64,000 nucleotides of DNA from CAVVMA01 sp963830715 (GCA_963830715.1 CAWHNS010000007.1:248001-312000); one strand, 5' to 3'. Positions 30,528 to 39,135 are shown, numbered from the stretch's first letter. Notes: generated by a model not told the origin, from the letters alone. Made by a program: numbers and translations.

Positions 30528-30959
30528 ATGGCCAAGGAAAGCATCAAACCCCGCAGCTTCGGAGAAGTGATCCGCGAACGGCGGAGGCAACTCGACTTGA
30601 CGCAGGAAGAAGTCGCCCATCGGATCGAGACTTCGATTCCGTTCATCGGCCACCTGGAAGCCAACAAACGGCGCCCCTCGGAAGCGACCCTCACCAAGCT
30701 CGCCGACGCTCTGGGGCTCGACCGCGGCGAACTGTTCTTCCTGGCCAATCCCGAGGCCAAGGCCCTGCTTCAGCCGCCGAAAACCAATGGCAGCTCCGCC
30801 TGGGACGAGTTCAAGCGGGACGAACGACTGCTGCGGGCACAGGGCATAACCCAGAAGGAGATGGAGATGCTCTCGCAGGTGGCGCTGTTGGGCGAAGTGC
30901 GCAGCGCGCGCGACTTCCTCTATATTATACAGACCGTCCGGCACTCACTGTCGAAATGA
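30528..30959 (+). CDS. XRE-family transcriptional regulator with a C-terminal EMEMLS/RSxRD domain
   Basis: The ATG at 30528 (MAKESIKPRSFGEVIRERR) gives 143 residues; a longer start at 30498 is possible but less natural. Residues 11-66 are a Cro/cI helix-turn-helix (LTQEEVAHRIETSIPFIGHL, NKRRPSEATLTKLADALGL). Residues 93-140 form a separate helical domain with EMEMLSQVALLGE and RSARDFLY. The same domain recurs, without the HTH, in the small protein at 37572-37877. It sits 47 bases upstream of an ImmA/IrrE-like metalloprotease gene, a classic repressor-protease pairing in stress switches and mobile elements, though no other phage-like gene is near. Function of the C-terminal domain is unknown. 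Confidence 0.82.
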   Translation: MAKESIKPRSFGEVIRERRRQLDLTQEEVAHRIETSIPFIGHLEANKRRPSEATLTKLADALGLDRGELFFLANPEAKALLQPPKTNGSSAWDEFKRDERLLRAQGITQKEMEMLSQVALLGEVRSARDFLYIIQTVRHSLSK

Positions 30960-31006
30960 TCGTCGGGCGCCACAACCTCAACTCCGCAAGAGTCGGAATG
31001 CGCTAG

Positions 31007-31924
31007 ATGCCGTCACTCGTGAACGTGCAGGCCACGCTCAGGTCCGCCGGACATGGGCACGGCCACAGCCACGGCCCGGCCGGCCCGATCGATGCCCTCC
31101 GGATGCGCGAGGTTGACGGGCTGGTCTCCCAACTCCTGGACGAGATCGAAATCCCTTTCACTTCGCTCGGAAAGAAGGTGATGGGGCAGCTGAGCGACAT
31201 GAAGCAGGTGCTGGCGGCTGACTACCGCGAGGTGCCCGGCCTGCCGCCGACCCCTCTGGTCAAGGAACTGGCCCGCATCGTGGATACCGAGATTAACACC
31301 CGGCCTGAGCTCTGGCCTCCAGCCGACTCGGCGGGGCGCGTTTGCTGGCAGGACTGGAAAGATCCCGACAATTTCGCCTCGCTGGTCAAGCTATTCGGCC
31401 CGCGCGCGGTGCAGGTAACCGCCGAGCCCTACCGGCGGGGAGCCGGACTCGCGCTGCGCGGCTTCTTCTGCCGGGCGACCGTCGGCGACAAGCCCAAATT
31501 CGTGATCTTCCTCAACACCGCCCACCATCCGGGCGCGGTGGCAGCGACTTTCGCCCACGAACTCGGCCATTACCTGTATGGCTCGCTGGTGGGCGAAAAC
31601 ACTCCGATGACGGCCTTCATGGAAGGCACCTTCGGCACGCATCTCAACGAAGAGCACGAACTGTTTGCTGACGCGCTGGTGGCGCTGGGCGCCTACAGCA
31701 CCGACTTTATCCGCCAGGTGACCGGCGCTGACAAGCTCGCCACCGGAAACTCGCAGCAGAATATCCTGAAGCGAATCCACAAGGTCTATGAGGCGATTGG
31801 CACGCGCATGAGGCTCGACCTCAAACAGGAGCGAATCAGTACTTCCTGGCGCGTCAGCTACCTAACCTCGATGATCCACTTCTTCAAGCTCCGCTGCGCC
31901 CTGCTCGACAAAGCCGGCATCTAG
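31007..31924 (+). CDS. ImmA/IrrE-like zinc metallopeptidase
   Basis: A 305-residue protein. The zinc signature is HELGH at 184-188, followed by an acidic-helix ligand region EEHELFADAL at 215-224, the HExxH...E layout of the M78 (ImmA/IrrE) group. The first 160 residues are not typical of ImmA. They include a His-rich string (GHGHGHSHGP, residues 15-24), which could bind metal. M78 proteases activate stress or mobile-element responses by cleaving an XRE repressor, and the adjacent XRE gene is the obvious candidate partner. There is no secretion signal, so action is probably cytoplasmic. It is convergent with the P450 gene. Confidence 0.72.
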   Translation: MPSLVNVQATLRSAGHGHGHSHGPAGPIDALRMREVDGLVSQLLDEIEIPFTSLGKKVMGQLSDMKQVLAADYREVPGLPPTPLVKELARIVDTEINTRPELWPPADSAGRVCWQDWKDPDNFASLVKLFGPRAVQVTAEPYRRGAGLALRGFFCRATVGDKPKFVIFLNTAHHPGAVAATFAHELGHYLYGSLVGENTPMTAFMEGTFGTHLNEEHELFADALVALGAYSTDFIRQVTGADKLATGNSQQNILKRIHKVYEAIGTRMRLDLKQERISTSWRVSYLTSMIHFFKLRCALLDKAGI

Positions 31925-31962
31925 AGGACTGTTCGCGCCTCTCACGCATTTCAGGCAAGGGG

Positions 31963-32011
31963 GCTGTCCCCGCCGCCGGCGGCGCCCCGATCGCCGCAAG
32001 GGCGGGGCAGC
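31963..32011. terminator. GC-rich hairpin between convergent genes
   Basis: The arms at 31963-31974 (GCTGTCCCCGCC) and 32001-32011 (GGCGGGGCAGC) pair with one bulge. The region lies between the protease and the convergent P450 gene and could act as a shared terminator. No T-run is present. Confidence 0.4.
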
Positions 32012-32044
32012 GCCGAGCCGAAGGGCGCCGAATGTGGCTGCCGC

Positions 32045-33253
32045 TCAGAACTCGAGGGGCAGGGTTTTCAGGCCGCGCAGGAAATAGAAGTCCCGGTATT
32101 CGAGTTGCGGCTGGGGGTCCGCCAGCCTCAGATTCGGGAATCGCCTCAGGGCTTCCTCGAACACGACCACGCTCTCGAGGCGAGCCAGCGGGGCGCCGAG
32201 ACAGACATGGATTCCGGTGCCGAAACCCATGTGCGGATTGGGGTTCCTGGTGATGTCGAACTTGTCCGGATTCTCGAACTGCGCGGGATCGCGGTTGGCG
32301 GAAGCGAAGATCGCGAACAGCAAGCCGCCTTTGCGGATCGGCGTGCCGCCCACCTCGGCATCCTGACGCGCGAAACGGGCGTTCGCGTGGATGGGCCCGT
32401 CGTAGCGCAACATCTCCTCGATCGCCCGGCCGATGAGGGAAGGCTCGGCGCGCAGCAACTCGAGCTGGTCGCGGTTGCGCATCAGCGCGAGGAAGCCGTT
32501 GCCCATGGTGTTGGTGGTGGTGTCGGTGCCGGCCAGCAGTTGCATGATCACGAAGTCCAGCAGCTCGTCGGTGGTAAGCTTGTCCTCGTCCTCCTTCATC
32601 ACGAGCTCGCTCAGCAGATCGGCCTTAGGCTTGCTCCGCTTGCGCTCGATCAAGTCGGACAGGTAGGCGCGCAACTCGACGAAGGCGGCAACGATATGAT
32701 CCGGCTGCGGTACGCCCGGCATAATGTGAACCGACTCGGTGATCCGGTCTGACCAGGTCTTGAACCTGGGATAGTCATCCGCCGGCACACCGAAGATCTC
32801 GGACAGCACCACCGTGGGCAGCGGATCGGCCAGATCGGCCAGCACATCGAAGCTGCTCTTCTTCTCGATCCGGTCGAGCATCCCGATCGCAATTTCGCGG
32901 ATGCGCGGCTCCCACTCCGCGATCCGCTTGGGTGTGAACTGGGGGGCCACCGCCCGGCGGATGCGAGTGTGGATCGGCGGATCGTTCAGCAGGGAAGTGA
33001 GCATGTTGCGCGCGCCGTCGTAGCCTTCGTTGACGAACAGCGCCTGGGGGTTGGCCGAGAAGCGATCGTGGTCTTGTAGGACCGCGACTACATCAGCATA
33101 CCGAGCGACCATCACGATCGGCATGAAGAGCTTGAGCGTGCGCGGAGGTCCCGAACGCAGGGCTACATAGTACGGATATGGGTTCGCCCGAAAGGCTGGA
33201 TCGAACGGGTTGAAATAGATTTTCTGAGCGCTGGTGGATACGGCTGTTGCCAT
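32045..33253 (-). CDS. cytochrome P450
   Basis: An intact 402-residue bacterial class I-type P450 without a membrane anchor. The heme-binding loop is FGTGIHVCLG with the axial cysteine near residue 347. The I-helix oxygen motif is LLAGTDTTTN, and an HTRIRRAVAPQFTP segment matches the C-helix. No ferredoxin or reductase gene is next to it. Substrate class cannot be assigned; CYP107/CYP125-like soluble enzymes have this size. It stands alone, between the protease gene and the sugar-acid cluster. Confidence 0.9.
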   Translation of the reverse strand: MATAVSTSAQKIYFNPFDPAFRANPYPYYVALRSGPPRTLKLFMPIVMVARYADVVAVLQDHDRFSANPQALFVNEGYDGARNMLTSLLNDPPIHTRIRRAVAPQFTPKRIAEWEPRIREIAIGMLDRIEKKSSFDVLADLADPLPTVVLSEIFGVPADDYPRFKTWSDRITESVHIMPGVPQPDHIVAAFVELRAYLSDLIERKRSKPKADLLSELVMKEDEDKLTTDELLDFVIMQLLAGTDTTTNTMGNGFLALMRNRDQLELLRAEPSLIGRAIEEMLRYDGPIHANARFARQDAEVGGTPIRKGGLLFAIFASANRDPAQFENPDKFDITRNPNPHMGFGTGIHVCLGAPLARLESVVVFEEALRRFPNLRLADPQPQLEYRDFYFLRGLKTLPLEF

Positions 33254-33356
33254 TCCAGTTACTCACTTAGTCAATTCGGTTTGCCTGGCCACAGTATTGG
33301 AAGAAGCGGCAATCGAAAGCAACACGGCCGCCGGCTTGCTATTGCGACCTGCCAGG

Positions 33357-34436
33357 TCAACCGGATTGCGGGATCGGCGTGGCGCCCCTGGCGCTCGATT
33401 CGTAGCACGCCTCCACGACAGCCATCGTACGAAACGCATCGCCGACGCTGGAAACCAGCGCCGGATCTTCGTTGGCCACGAAGCGCTGCAGATTGGACAT
33501 CGGGCCCTCGAAGGCGTCGAGAAACCACGAACCGCGAAGTGGCACGGCCGTCCAATCCGCGCCCGCGGCCGCGACTTCCAGTGCGTCGGGCTCGCCGTGC
33601 GGGTAATTGAGATTCACGCCCATCGTGGCGATCGCGGCGCCGCGCGTGCCTTCCACCTTGAGTTGCGACACGGCATGGCGCGGACCGAACTTGTGGGTAT
33701 GGTTGAGCATCATGCTGCACCGGATCATGTCGCCGTAGTCCAAAATGATGCTGCTGCGCACATCGGGGTAGTCGGCGAGGCTGGGATAGCGCGCGCCGCG
33801 GCAATAGACGCCGCGCGGCTCGCCGGCCAGCCTGCGCACCAGGTCGATATAGTGAATCGAATGGAGCAGGACCTCGAGTCGCGGCACTCCCTTCAAAAAT
33901 GCCCAATAATCCCACGGCGTATGCAGATTGATCCTCACTTCGATATCGGTCAGGTCGCCGAGCGCACCCTGCGCGATCAGATCCTGCAGCGCCAGCATGT
34001 TGGGCGCGAAGCGCAACTGGAAGTTGACCGCGGCGATCAGCTTCCGGTCGCGGCAGATGCCGAGGATGCGGCGGGCGTCCGCCAGATCGCGCCCCAGCGG
34101 CTTCTGGATCAGAACCGGGGCCCCGGCTGGCATCCGCTCCACGATTCCCGCGATCTGCTGCGGCGGCACCGCCACATCGAAGACCGCGTCGCGGATCGCC
34201 ACTGCGTCATCGAGTGAGTCGAAGACCCGCTCGATCGCGAAGCGCTCCGCTTTCTCGCGGCTCGCGGAGGGATTGACGTCGAATATTCCCCCGACGCGAA
34301 ACTTAAGCCGCGCGTAGATTGGCAGATGGGCGTCGCGCACGATGCTGCCGGCCCCGATCACCACGATCGGGCGCGGCGAAGCGGGGCGGGGCCAGCTCTG
34401 CCGCAGGCCGGCGAACGATTTTGCCGCGTCGCTCAT
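33357..34436 (-). CDS. Gfo/Idh/MocA family oxidoreductase
   Basis: I take the ATG at 34436 (MSDAAKSFAGLRQSW), giving 359 residues; longer starts would overlap the divergent gene. The NAD(P) fold reads IVVIGAGSIVRDAHLPIY, the catalytic-lysine motif is QKPLGRDL, and HSIHYIDLVRRLAG fits the C-terminal beta-sheet domain. It diverges by 49 bases from the L-fuconate dehydratase-like gene, so it may oxidise or reduce a sugar or lactone in the same pathway. Confidence 0.82.
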   Translation of the reverse strand: MSDAAKSFAGLRQSWPRPASPRPIVVIGAGSIVRDAHLPIYARLKFRVGGIFDVNPSASREKAERFAIERVFDSLDDAVAIRDAVFDVAVPPQQIAGIVERMPAGAPVLIQKPLGRDLADARRILGICRDRKLIAAVNFQLRFAPNMLALQDLIAQGALGDLTDIEVRINLHTPWDYWAFLKGVPRLEVLLHSIHYIDLVRRLAGEPRGVYCRGARYPSLADYPDVRSSIILDYGDMIRCSMMLNHTHKFGPRHAVSQLKVEGTRGAAIATMGVNLNYPHGEPDALEVAAAGADWTAVPLRGSWFLDAFEGPMSNLQRFVANEDPALVSSVGDAFRTMAVVEACYESSARGATPIPQSG

Positions 34437-34485
34437 CGACGGTTGGAAAGCATCGATGCTAGCATGCCGCGCGGAGGAATCAGGC

Positions 34486-35788
34486 ATGGCACGCACTATC
34501 ACCGGGCTCCGCGTCCGCGACATCAGGACGCCGACCTCGCGCACAAAAGCCGGATCGGACGCGATGCACACCGATCCCGACTACTCGGCGGCTTACGTCG
34601 TGCTGACGACCGACCATCCGGACGGCCTCGCAGGCCATGGACTGACGTTCACAATCGGGCGCGGCACGGAAATCTGCGTCGCGGCCGTGAACGCGCTCGC
34701 GCCGCTGGTACTCGGCCGGACTCTCGAATCGATCACCTCCGACATGGCCGGCTTCTGGCGCCGCCTGACCGGGGAAAGCCAGCTCCGATGGATCGGGCCG
34801 GAGAAGGGCGCTATTCATCTTGCCACCGCCGCGATCGTCAATGCCGTGTGGGACCTCTATGCGAAGGTTGAAGGCAAACCGGTGTGGAAGCTGGTGGCCG
34901 ACATGACGCCCGAACAGTTCGTCGCGTGCGTCGATTTCCGTTACATCACCGATGCGCTCACGCCCGAGCAGGCGCTCGACATCCTGAGACGCAACGCCGC
35001 CACGCGCCCGGCGCGCGAGGCCGAGATGCGCGCCAACGGCTATCCGGCGTATGTCACCTCGGCGGGCTGGATGGGCTATCCGGACGATCAGGTGCGGTCG
35101 CTATGCCGCAGCCGCGCGGGCCGCAGGATGGACCCGATTCAAAATAAAGGTGGGCCTCGATCGCGAGGAGAACCAGCGGCGCTGCGCGCTGGTGCGCGAG
35201 GAGATCGGCACCGAGTGCTCGCTGATGCTCGACGCCAACCAGGCGTGGGACGTCGGCGAAGCGATCGAGCAGATGCGCCCGCTCGCCAGATTCAAGCCGC
35301 TATGGATCGAGGAGCCGACCAGCCCGGACGATATCCTGGGACACGCCGCGATTCGCCGCGCGATCGCGCCGATCGGCGTGGCCACCGGCGAGCATTGTCC
35401 GAATCGCGTGATGTTCAAGCAGTTGATGCAGGCGCAGGCTATCGACTTCTGCCAGTTCGACAACTGCCGCCTTGGCGGGCTCAATGAAGCGATGGCGGTG
35501 CTGCTGCTGTGCGCCAAATTTGGAGTGCCGGTATGTCCCCATGCGGGCGGGCTGGGGCTCTGCGAATACGGGCAGCACGTTTCGCTGATCGACTACATTT
35601 GCGTCAGCGCGAGCCTCGAGCGGCGCGCGATCGAGTTCGCCGATCATCTGCACGAGCATTTTCTCGATCCGGTCGCGGTGCGGCGCGGCCGATACCTGGC
35701 GCCGACGGCGCCCGGATTCAGCATCGAGATGCGCCCGCAGTCGCTAGCGGAATTCGAGTACCCTCAAGGAGCAGCGTGGCGCGCGTGA
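34486..35788 (+). CDS. L-fuconate dehydratase-like enolase-superfamily enzyme, one frame break
   Basis: The ATG at 34486 follows a GCGGAGGA Shine-Dalgarno. The N-terminal capping domain (GHGLTFTIGRGTEIC, NAVWDLYAKVEGKPVW) is followed, after an extra base near 35105, by the barrel domain: the KIKVG lysine motif, the metal ligands in LMLDANQAWDV, WIEEPTSPDD and GEHCPNRVMF, and the catalytic His in CPHAGGLGLCEYGQH. These match L-fuconate dehydratase (about 435 residues expected, matched here), which forms 2-keto-3-deoxy-L-fuconate. The neighbouring mutarotase and SDR genes support an L-fucose-type oxidative pathway. Confidence 0.83.
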
Positions 35789-35806
35789 TCGGGCGCTCCG
35801 GCTCAG

Positions 35807-36140
35807 CTACAGCGAGTAGACCAGTTCCATCTCGGCCCACCACTCGCCCGGGCGCGCGCCCGGCACTGGCTCCTGCAGCGACGCCATCAGATCCTGCCAC
35901 TCGCGCACGCGCGGATCGCTGCTTTCATAGGCCGCAAAATCGCGCTCGGGATCGAAATCGTCCGCGGTCTCGATGAACATGAACAGCCGCCTGGCCGTGC
36001 CTCCAGATGAGCATCCGGCTGATGCCGATCGCCTTGAGGCCGCGCTCGACCTCCGGCCATACGCTGCGGTGATACTCGACGTATCGCTCGCCAATCGCGG
36101 GATCGTCTTTCAGATTGATCGTGCGCCCGTACTGCTTCAT
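35807..36140 (-). CDS. L-rhamnose/L-fucose mutarotase family protein, one frame break
   Basis: The ATG at 36140 starts MKQYGRTINLKDDPAIGERY, then EYHRSVWPEVERGLKAIGI and MLIWRHG. One extra base near 35998 leads into RRLFMFIETADDFDPERD and the C-terminal EWQDLMASLQEPVP. The roughly 110 residues match the RhaM/DUF718 family, which interconverts anomers of deoxy sugars. It is transcribed with the SDR gene 14 bases upstream and convergent with the dehydratase. Confidence 0.82.
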
Positions 36141-36154
36141 CGCTGCACGCCTAT

Positions 36155-36923
36155 CTAGAACACCAGCACGCCGCCGTCGATCGGATAGGCCTGTCCGGTA
36201 ATAAAAGACGCCTCGTCGGAGCAGAGGTAGAGGGCCAGCGCCGCTACCTCCTCCGCAGTGCCCATCCGGCCGACCGGTTGATACTCCGACAGCTCGCGGA
36301 GCATCTCCTGCTCCCGTCCCGGGTAGTTCTCCCGCAGGTAACCGTCCACGAACGGGGTGTGAACGCGCGCCGGGCAGATGCAGTTGCATCGAATGTTCTG
36401 CTTTACGTAGTCAACCGCGATCGAGCGAGTCATCGCGAGCACCGCGCCCTTGCTCATCGAGTAGGCAAAGCGATCCTTCAGGCCAATCAGCGAAGCGATG
36501 GACGCGAGGTTGAGGATGACTCCGCCGCCGCCACTCAACATCCGCCCCACCGCGGCCTGCGAGCACAGGTAGACTCCCTTCACGTTGACCGAATAGACGC
36601 GATCGAGATCCTGCTCGCTGGTGTTCGCCGCCGTGCCGACGTGCGCGATGCCGGCGTTGTTGACCAGGATGTGCGGGCGGCCGGCGCGCACATCGACCTG
36701 CTCGAACGCGGTTCGCACCGAGCCGGCGTCCGAGACGTCGCATTCCAGCGCGGTCGCCTCACCGCGCGGCGCGGATCGCGCCGGCGGTTTCGGCGGCCGC
36801 CGCGGCGTCGCGATCGAGCACGAACACGCGCCCGCCCTGCGCGGCGAACAGCGAAGCGATCGCGCGTCCGATACCCGAGCCGGCGCCGGTTACGATCGCG
36901 TTCTTTGCATCCAGCCGAAACAT
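36155..36923 (-). CDS. short-chain dehydrogenase (fucose or 2-keto-3-deoxy-fuconate dehydrogenase-like), one frame break
   Basis: The ATG at 36923 (MFRLDAKNAIVTGAGSGIG) opens a classical SDR with the TGxxxGxG cofactor motif. An extra G near 36765 shifts the frame inside ARGEATALECDVSD. The catalytic residues follow: NNAG, S in NLASIASLIG, and YSMSK; then RCNCICPARVHTPFVDG. About 255 residues in all. This version (ICPARVHTPF, long substrate loop) resembles SDRs of L-fucose and L-rhamnose oxidation. Whether it acts on the sugar or on the keto-deoxy acid is not resolvable by eye. Confidence 0.82.
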
Positions 36924-37283
36924 CCTGGCGCTTTGACGACCCTCCCCGATCGCGACGGCGAAGCCCGCCGCCTGGCCGACAGTACACTGCCGCGCATCGA
37001 AGATTCCAGCACCGCGCGGCAGCCCGGCGCTTGCCGAGCCGCACCGCCGATCGGGCTGCCGCGCCCGCCCTATCTACTGATAGTTATATTAATCAACTCT
37101 AGTTACTATTTAGAACATATAGTTGACTTGACATTAGAGGGACTGGCGGCGAATACTTCCCGCAGCCACGAGGCGTCTCCAAGTAGGTATATAAAGATAA
37201 CAATATGTATATGCCGTCCCACACGCCGCGCACGCTGCCCGAGCTCCCCTCGGGGTGAACGGCGCCCGCGATGGAAAAACCCG
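36924..37283. other. 360 bp gap with an AT-rich island
   Basis: The half next to the SDR gene is GC-rich and shows no gene I can support. From about 37070 to 37215 the composition drops sharply (runs such as TAGTTATATTAATCAAC), the strongest AT-rich stretch in the window. It sits directly upstream of the Flp-like prepilin gene and holds a candidate promoter. Confidence 0.6.
37128..37157 (+). promoter_or_regulatory. candidate promoter for the prepilin-like gene
   Basis: TTGACA (37128-37133) and AATACT (37152-37157) are separated by 18 bases in the AT-rich island. The ATG of the prepilin-like gene lies about 127 bases downstream. Confidence 0.45.
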
Positions 37284-37544
37284 ATGATTGTCATGCGGCC
37301 CACCGACAGCCCCGCCAACCGGCGCGCAGCGGCTTCACATCCGGGGCGCCGCGATGCGGTCCGGCGCGCCAGCGGACAGACCATGACCGAGTACGCGCTG
37401 ATCCTCGCCCTGCTGGCATTGGGACTGCTCGGGGCTCTCAGGCTGCTGGGCAAAACCGAATCGCGCATGCAGGTCACCGCCGGTACCGTCACAGTGGATC
37501 TGTCGGACGATACCAGGCCCGGCAAAGTCTTGGACAAGCGGTAG
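37284..37544 (+). CDS. Flp/Tad-type prepilin-like small protein
   Basis: An 86-residue protein from the ATG at 37284. A basic leader ends at Gly31, followed by QTMTEY, which places Glu at +5 and Tyr at +6, exactly the GxxxxEY processing site of Flp/Tad (type IVb) prepilins. A single hydrophobic helix (ALILALLALGLLGALRLL) follows, then a short polar tail of about 30 residues. No Tad assembly gene (prepilin peptidase, ATPase, secretin) is in the window, so it is an orphan here. It is 27 bases upstream of the small EMEMLS-domain protein and probably co-transcribed. Confidence 0.7.
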   Translation: MIVMRPTDSPANRRAAASHPGRRDAVRRASGQTMTEYALILALLALGLLGALRLLGKTESRMQVTAGTVTVDLSDDTRPGKVLDKR

Positions 37545-37571
37545 GACAAAACGGCACGAAAAGGACGAGCC

Positions 37572-37877
37572 ATGACTGGACCTAACTACAAATCCAATGC
37601 TCCCGCCGCGATTCATTCGCCGGGGGGGAGAGGCGAGAGGCGCGGCCGCTACGACCGCTGCGTGCCGGTCGGCCGGGCGGGAGAAGCCTCGCTCAATCAA
37701 GCCAACTCGAATCGCGCCTGGGAGATATTCCGGAACGATCAGGAACTGAAGCGCGTTCACAATATCTCCGAACGCGAGATGGAGATGCTCTCCGGAGTGT
37801 CGCTGATGGGCGAGGCTCGCAGCTCTCGCGATCTGGTCTTCGTGCTGAATGTTCTCCGATCCGTTCTAAGAAGCTGA
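37572..37877 (+). CDS. small protein sharing the C-terminal domain of the XRE regulator
   Basis: A 101-residue protein. The first half is basic and probably disordered (GGRGERRGRYDR). The second half (about 49-101) reads AWEIFRNDQELKRV, then EMEMLSGVSLMGE and RSSRDLVFVLNVLRS, closely matching the C-terminal 50 residues of the XRE protein at 30528-30959 (WDEFKRDERLLR, EMEMLSQVALLGE, RSARDFLYII). It has no DNA-binding domain. It could act as an antagonist or partner through a shared dimerisation domain. I know no named family for this domain. A strong hairpin follows the stop. Confidence 0.7.
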   Translation: MTGPNYKSNAPAAIHSPGGRGERRGRYDRCVPVGRAGEASLNQANSNRAWEIFRNDQELKRVHNISEREMEMLSGVSLMGEARSSRDLVFVLNVLRSVLRS

Positions 37878-37910
37878 GCGCGCCGCATGCACACGGACGC
37901 ACTGGCGACA

Positions 37911-37939
37911 GGGCGGCACGGGGCGAGCCCGTGCCGCCC
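37911..37939. terminator. strong 12 bp hairpin in a convergent gap
   Basis: GGGCGGCACGGG at 37911-37922 and CCCGTGCCGCCC at 37928-37939 pair perfectly around a five-base GCGAG loop. It lies 34 bases after the small EMEMLS-domain gene and ahead of the convergent thiol oxidoreductase gene. No T-run follows. Confidence 0.55.
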
Positions 37940-37972
37940 CTCCGTCTCGATTCAGGAACACAGATCACGCGG

Positions 37973-38016
37973 GCTGCTGAGAGAAGCATCAGCAGCGGGC
38001 TTCGCCCGACTGATGC
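37973..38016. repeat. two overlapping, mutually exclusive hairpins
   Basis: GCTGCTGA (37973-37980) pairs perfectly with TCAGCAGC (37989-37996). The alternative GCATCAG (37986-37992) pairs with CTGATGC (38010-38016) and encloses a GGGC-TTCG-CCC tetraloop stem. The two cannot form together. They lie just beyond the 12 bp hairpin, in the gap between convergent genes. Confidence 0.45.
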
Positions 38017-38058
38017 GGACCGCGACGATGTCGCAGCGGTTGCCGCCCGCGCAGTAAC

Positions 38059-39135
38059 CTACATTCCGCCGGATGACGAGTTGGCTTCCCCGGATCCGGG
38101 TTTAGAGGCGGACGACTCCATGTGGCTGGCGTTTCCGGGCGCCAACTCCTGGCGCACTATGTCTTCCAGGACGTCGAAGGATACGTTGCCGCTGACGAAG
38201 CGGCCGTTGACGAAGAAGCTGGGCGTTCCATTTAACCCGAGTTTGCTGCCCTCGGCCTGATCCTTCTGGATCCCGGCAGCCTCTTCGCCCGAATCCAGGC
38301 ACTTGTCGAACTTCGTCCCGTCGAGGTTCATCGAGCGCGCGTAGGTCTTGAGGTCGGAGACCTCCAGCCCGTCGGCAGCGAACAGCTTGTCATGGAAGTC
38401 CCAGAACTTGCCCTGCGCTTCCGCGCAGCGCGCCGCTTCGGCGGCCTTCTCGGCGTGGTGGTGCATCGGCAGGGGATAGTCCTTGAACGCGACAGCGATT
38501 TTCCCGCCGAACTCCTTGCGCAGCTTTTCCACCGTGGGCTCGACCTTGCGGCAGTACGGACATTCGTAGTCCGCGAACTCGATAACGGTCACTGGGGCCT
38601 GGCGGGAGCCTTCGAGCGGAGCGCTTCCAACCGCCACATCGACCTTCGGCGGAGCGAGCATCACGACGACGTTGTTCCGCTCGCGCAGCGTCTTGGCGTA
38701 ATCCATCATCAGCCTGCGCTCGCGCAACTGGCGGATGTGATCGCGGATCTTGCCTTTCACCGCATCGAACGGCTGGTCGGTATCCAGACCCTCGTAGTAG
38801 ACCCTCAGAGCCTCATCGCTCGGGTCCTTTACCTGGCTCCGAACGTGCCGATCGAGGAGCTGGTCTACTGTGATGTGCTCCTTCTTGGCCTCCTCTTCCA
38901 GAAGGTCGTTGCTTATCGCCTCTTCGACTACACCGCGCTGCGCCATGTAGTACTTGTAACCTGCGTCAAGCGTCTTGGCGGGCTCTCTTGCCTCGAGTTC
39001 GCCAAGCGTGATCTTGCGGTCACCGATGCGAGCGACGACCTGCGAAGGATCGTCGCATCCTCCCGCCCACGCTCGCGCTCCGTAGAGGGTCGCAACAACC
39101 GCCAACCCTATCGCTAACGTCTTACGCACTGTCAA
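38059..39135 (-). CDS. SurA-like domain fused to a DsbA-type thiol oxidoreductase
   Basis: A TTG at 39135 fits best: AAGGAGAG lies a proper distance upstream and a signal peptide follows (VRKTLAIGLAVVATLYGARA). Residues about 30-165 are a SurA/PpiC-type N-terminal helical region (VARIGDRKITLGELEA, EAISNDLLEEEAKKEHI). Residues 175-345 are a DsbA/Thioredoxin_4 domain with the active site ECPYCRK near residue 192 and the cis-Pro loop NGTPSFFVNGRFV. It should act on disulfides or folding of exported proteins in the periplasm. The tail is Ser/Gly-rich. It stands downstream of a secreted beta-propeller gene but is separated by 149 bases. Confidence 0.85.
   Translation of the reverse strand: MTVRKTLAIGLAVVATLYGARAWAGGCDDPSQVVARIGDRKITLGELEAREPAKTLDAGYKYYMAQRGVVEEAISNDLLEEEAKKEHITVDQLLDRHVRSQVKDPSDEALRVYYEGLDTDQPFDAVKGKIRDHIRQLRERRLMMDYAKTLRERNNVVVMLAPPKVDVAVGSAPLEGSRQAPVTVIEFADYECPYCRKVEPTVEKLRKEFGGKIAVAFKDYPLPMHHHAEKAAEAARCAEAQGKFWDFHDKLFAADGLEVSDLKTYARSMNLDGTKFDKCLDSGEEAAGIQKDQAEGSKLGLNGTPSFFVNGRFVSGNVSFDVLEDIVRQELAPGNASHMESSASKPGSGEANSSSGGM

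Noticed and set aside
30498..31924. Prophage or ICE remnant around the XRE-ImmA pair
   Set aside because: No integrase, structural, excision or conjugation gene and no attachment repeats were seen on either side.
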